A stretch of DNA of 64,000 bases from positions 3,330,704 through 3,394,703 of the forward strand of contig JAWZYU010000034.1 of assembly GCA_038380435.1 (NCBI GenBank). The letters run 5' to 3'. Positions 63,945 through 64,000 of the stretch are shown in pieces (positions within the stretch are counted from its first letter, which is position 1; each line of letters starts with the position of its first letter). A program made the translations under genes and the position numbers. The notes beneath the pieces were generated by a model. It was not told where the DNA came from, made no database searches, and saw only the letters and a program-made list of their open reading frames with translations. Source of the stretch: Ryuthela nishihirai. Taxonomy: Eukaryota; Arthropoda; Arachnida; Araneae; Heptathelidae.

Positions 63945-64000
63945 ATGTAGCTCAGGATAGACTTGCTTGGAGAACTAAATTGCACGGTCTGGTTGGACCT
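63945..64000 (+). mobile_element. 3' end of the RTE-like LINE, cut by window edge
   Basis: Continues the LINE out of frame (AGCTCAGGATAGACTTGCTT and GGTCTGGTTGGACCT). The expected (GATGAT)n tail lies beyond the window. Confidence 0.9.

Noticed and set aside
1..64000. Endogenous virus, prophage or bacterial operon
   Set aside because: No structural, integrase-envelope or operon-like gene order was seen. All reverse transcriptase sequence belongs to non-LTR elements.

Overview
This is a gene-poor, AT-rich stretch of animal nuclear DNA made almost entirely of transposable elements and tandem repeats. I see no bacterial or viral gene cluster, no rRNA, and no complete host gene. The mix (RTE-type and jockey/CR1-type LINEs, Tc1/mariner DD34E and DD41D elements, hAT and pogo-like non-autonomous elements, tRNA-derived SINEs) points to an invertebrate. 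An arthropod, possibly a chelicerate, is my best guess; that is inference, because nothing in the window identifies the species.

Layout. The dominant component is one tRNA-derived SINE family, called SINE-A here: about 385 bp, tRNA-like head, GC-rich body, tail ending AACCCAACCC. It occurs about 40 times in both orientations and at many ages; fourteen insertions keep recognisable target-site duplications (TSDs). Its last 169 bp is often tandemly multiplied inside a copy, reaching nine units at 53597-55239. A second tRNA-derived family (SINE-B) occurs three times. From 1 to 5.9 kb: SINE-A, a decayed RTE LINE, and a palindromic mariner-type composite. From 6.1 to 7.5 kb: a 24/27-bp minisatellite. 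From 8 to 18.7 kb: mostly SINEs, a possible first exon near 10.6 kb, and other tandem repeats. From 19 to 27.2 kb: a cluster of autonomous-derived elements (a jockey/CR1-like LINE, two Tc1 elements each carrying a palindromic insertion, and a 2.7-kb element with about 180-bp terminal inverted repeats and its own SINE insertion). From 28 to 39 kb: LINE fragments, a possible LTR, SINEs, and three palindromic non-autonomous DNA transposons. From 39 to 46 kb: old SINEs and two copies of a dispersed repeat, one of which contains a 40-bp minisatellite. From 46 to 52 kb: a fragment of a zinc-binding transposon-type protein, a GC-richer unexplained segment, a hAT-derived element with a perfect 8-bp TSD, and two copies of a SINE plus its flanks. 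From 52.9 to 58.4 kb: the 5' region of an RTE LINE interrupted by two SINE-A insertions, then a broken DD41D mariner. From 60.5 kb to the end: a near-complete RTE LINE running out of the window, whose endonuclease/reverse transcriptase frame is the only long real protein-coding sequence here.

How the parts relate. The elements parasitise each other: SINEs sit in LINEs, in SINEs and in DNA transposons; MITEs sit in Tc1 elements and in older repeats; minisatellites arise inside dispersed repeats. Most short open reading frames are by-products of SINE or satellite sequence that happens to lack stop codons and should not be annotated as genes.
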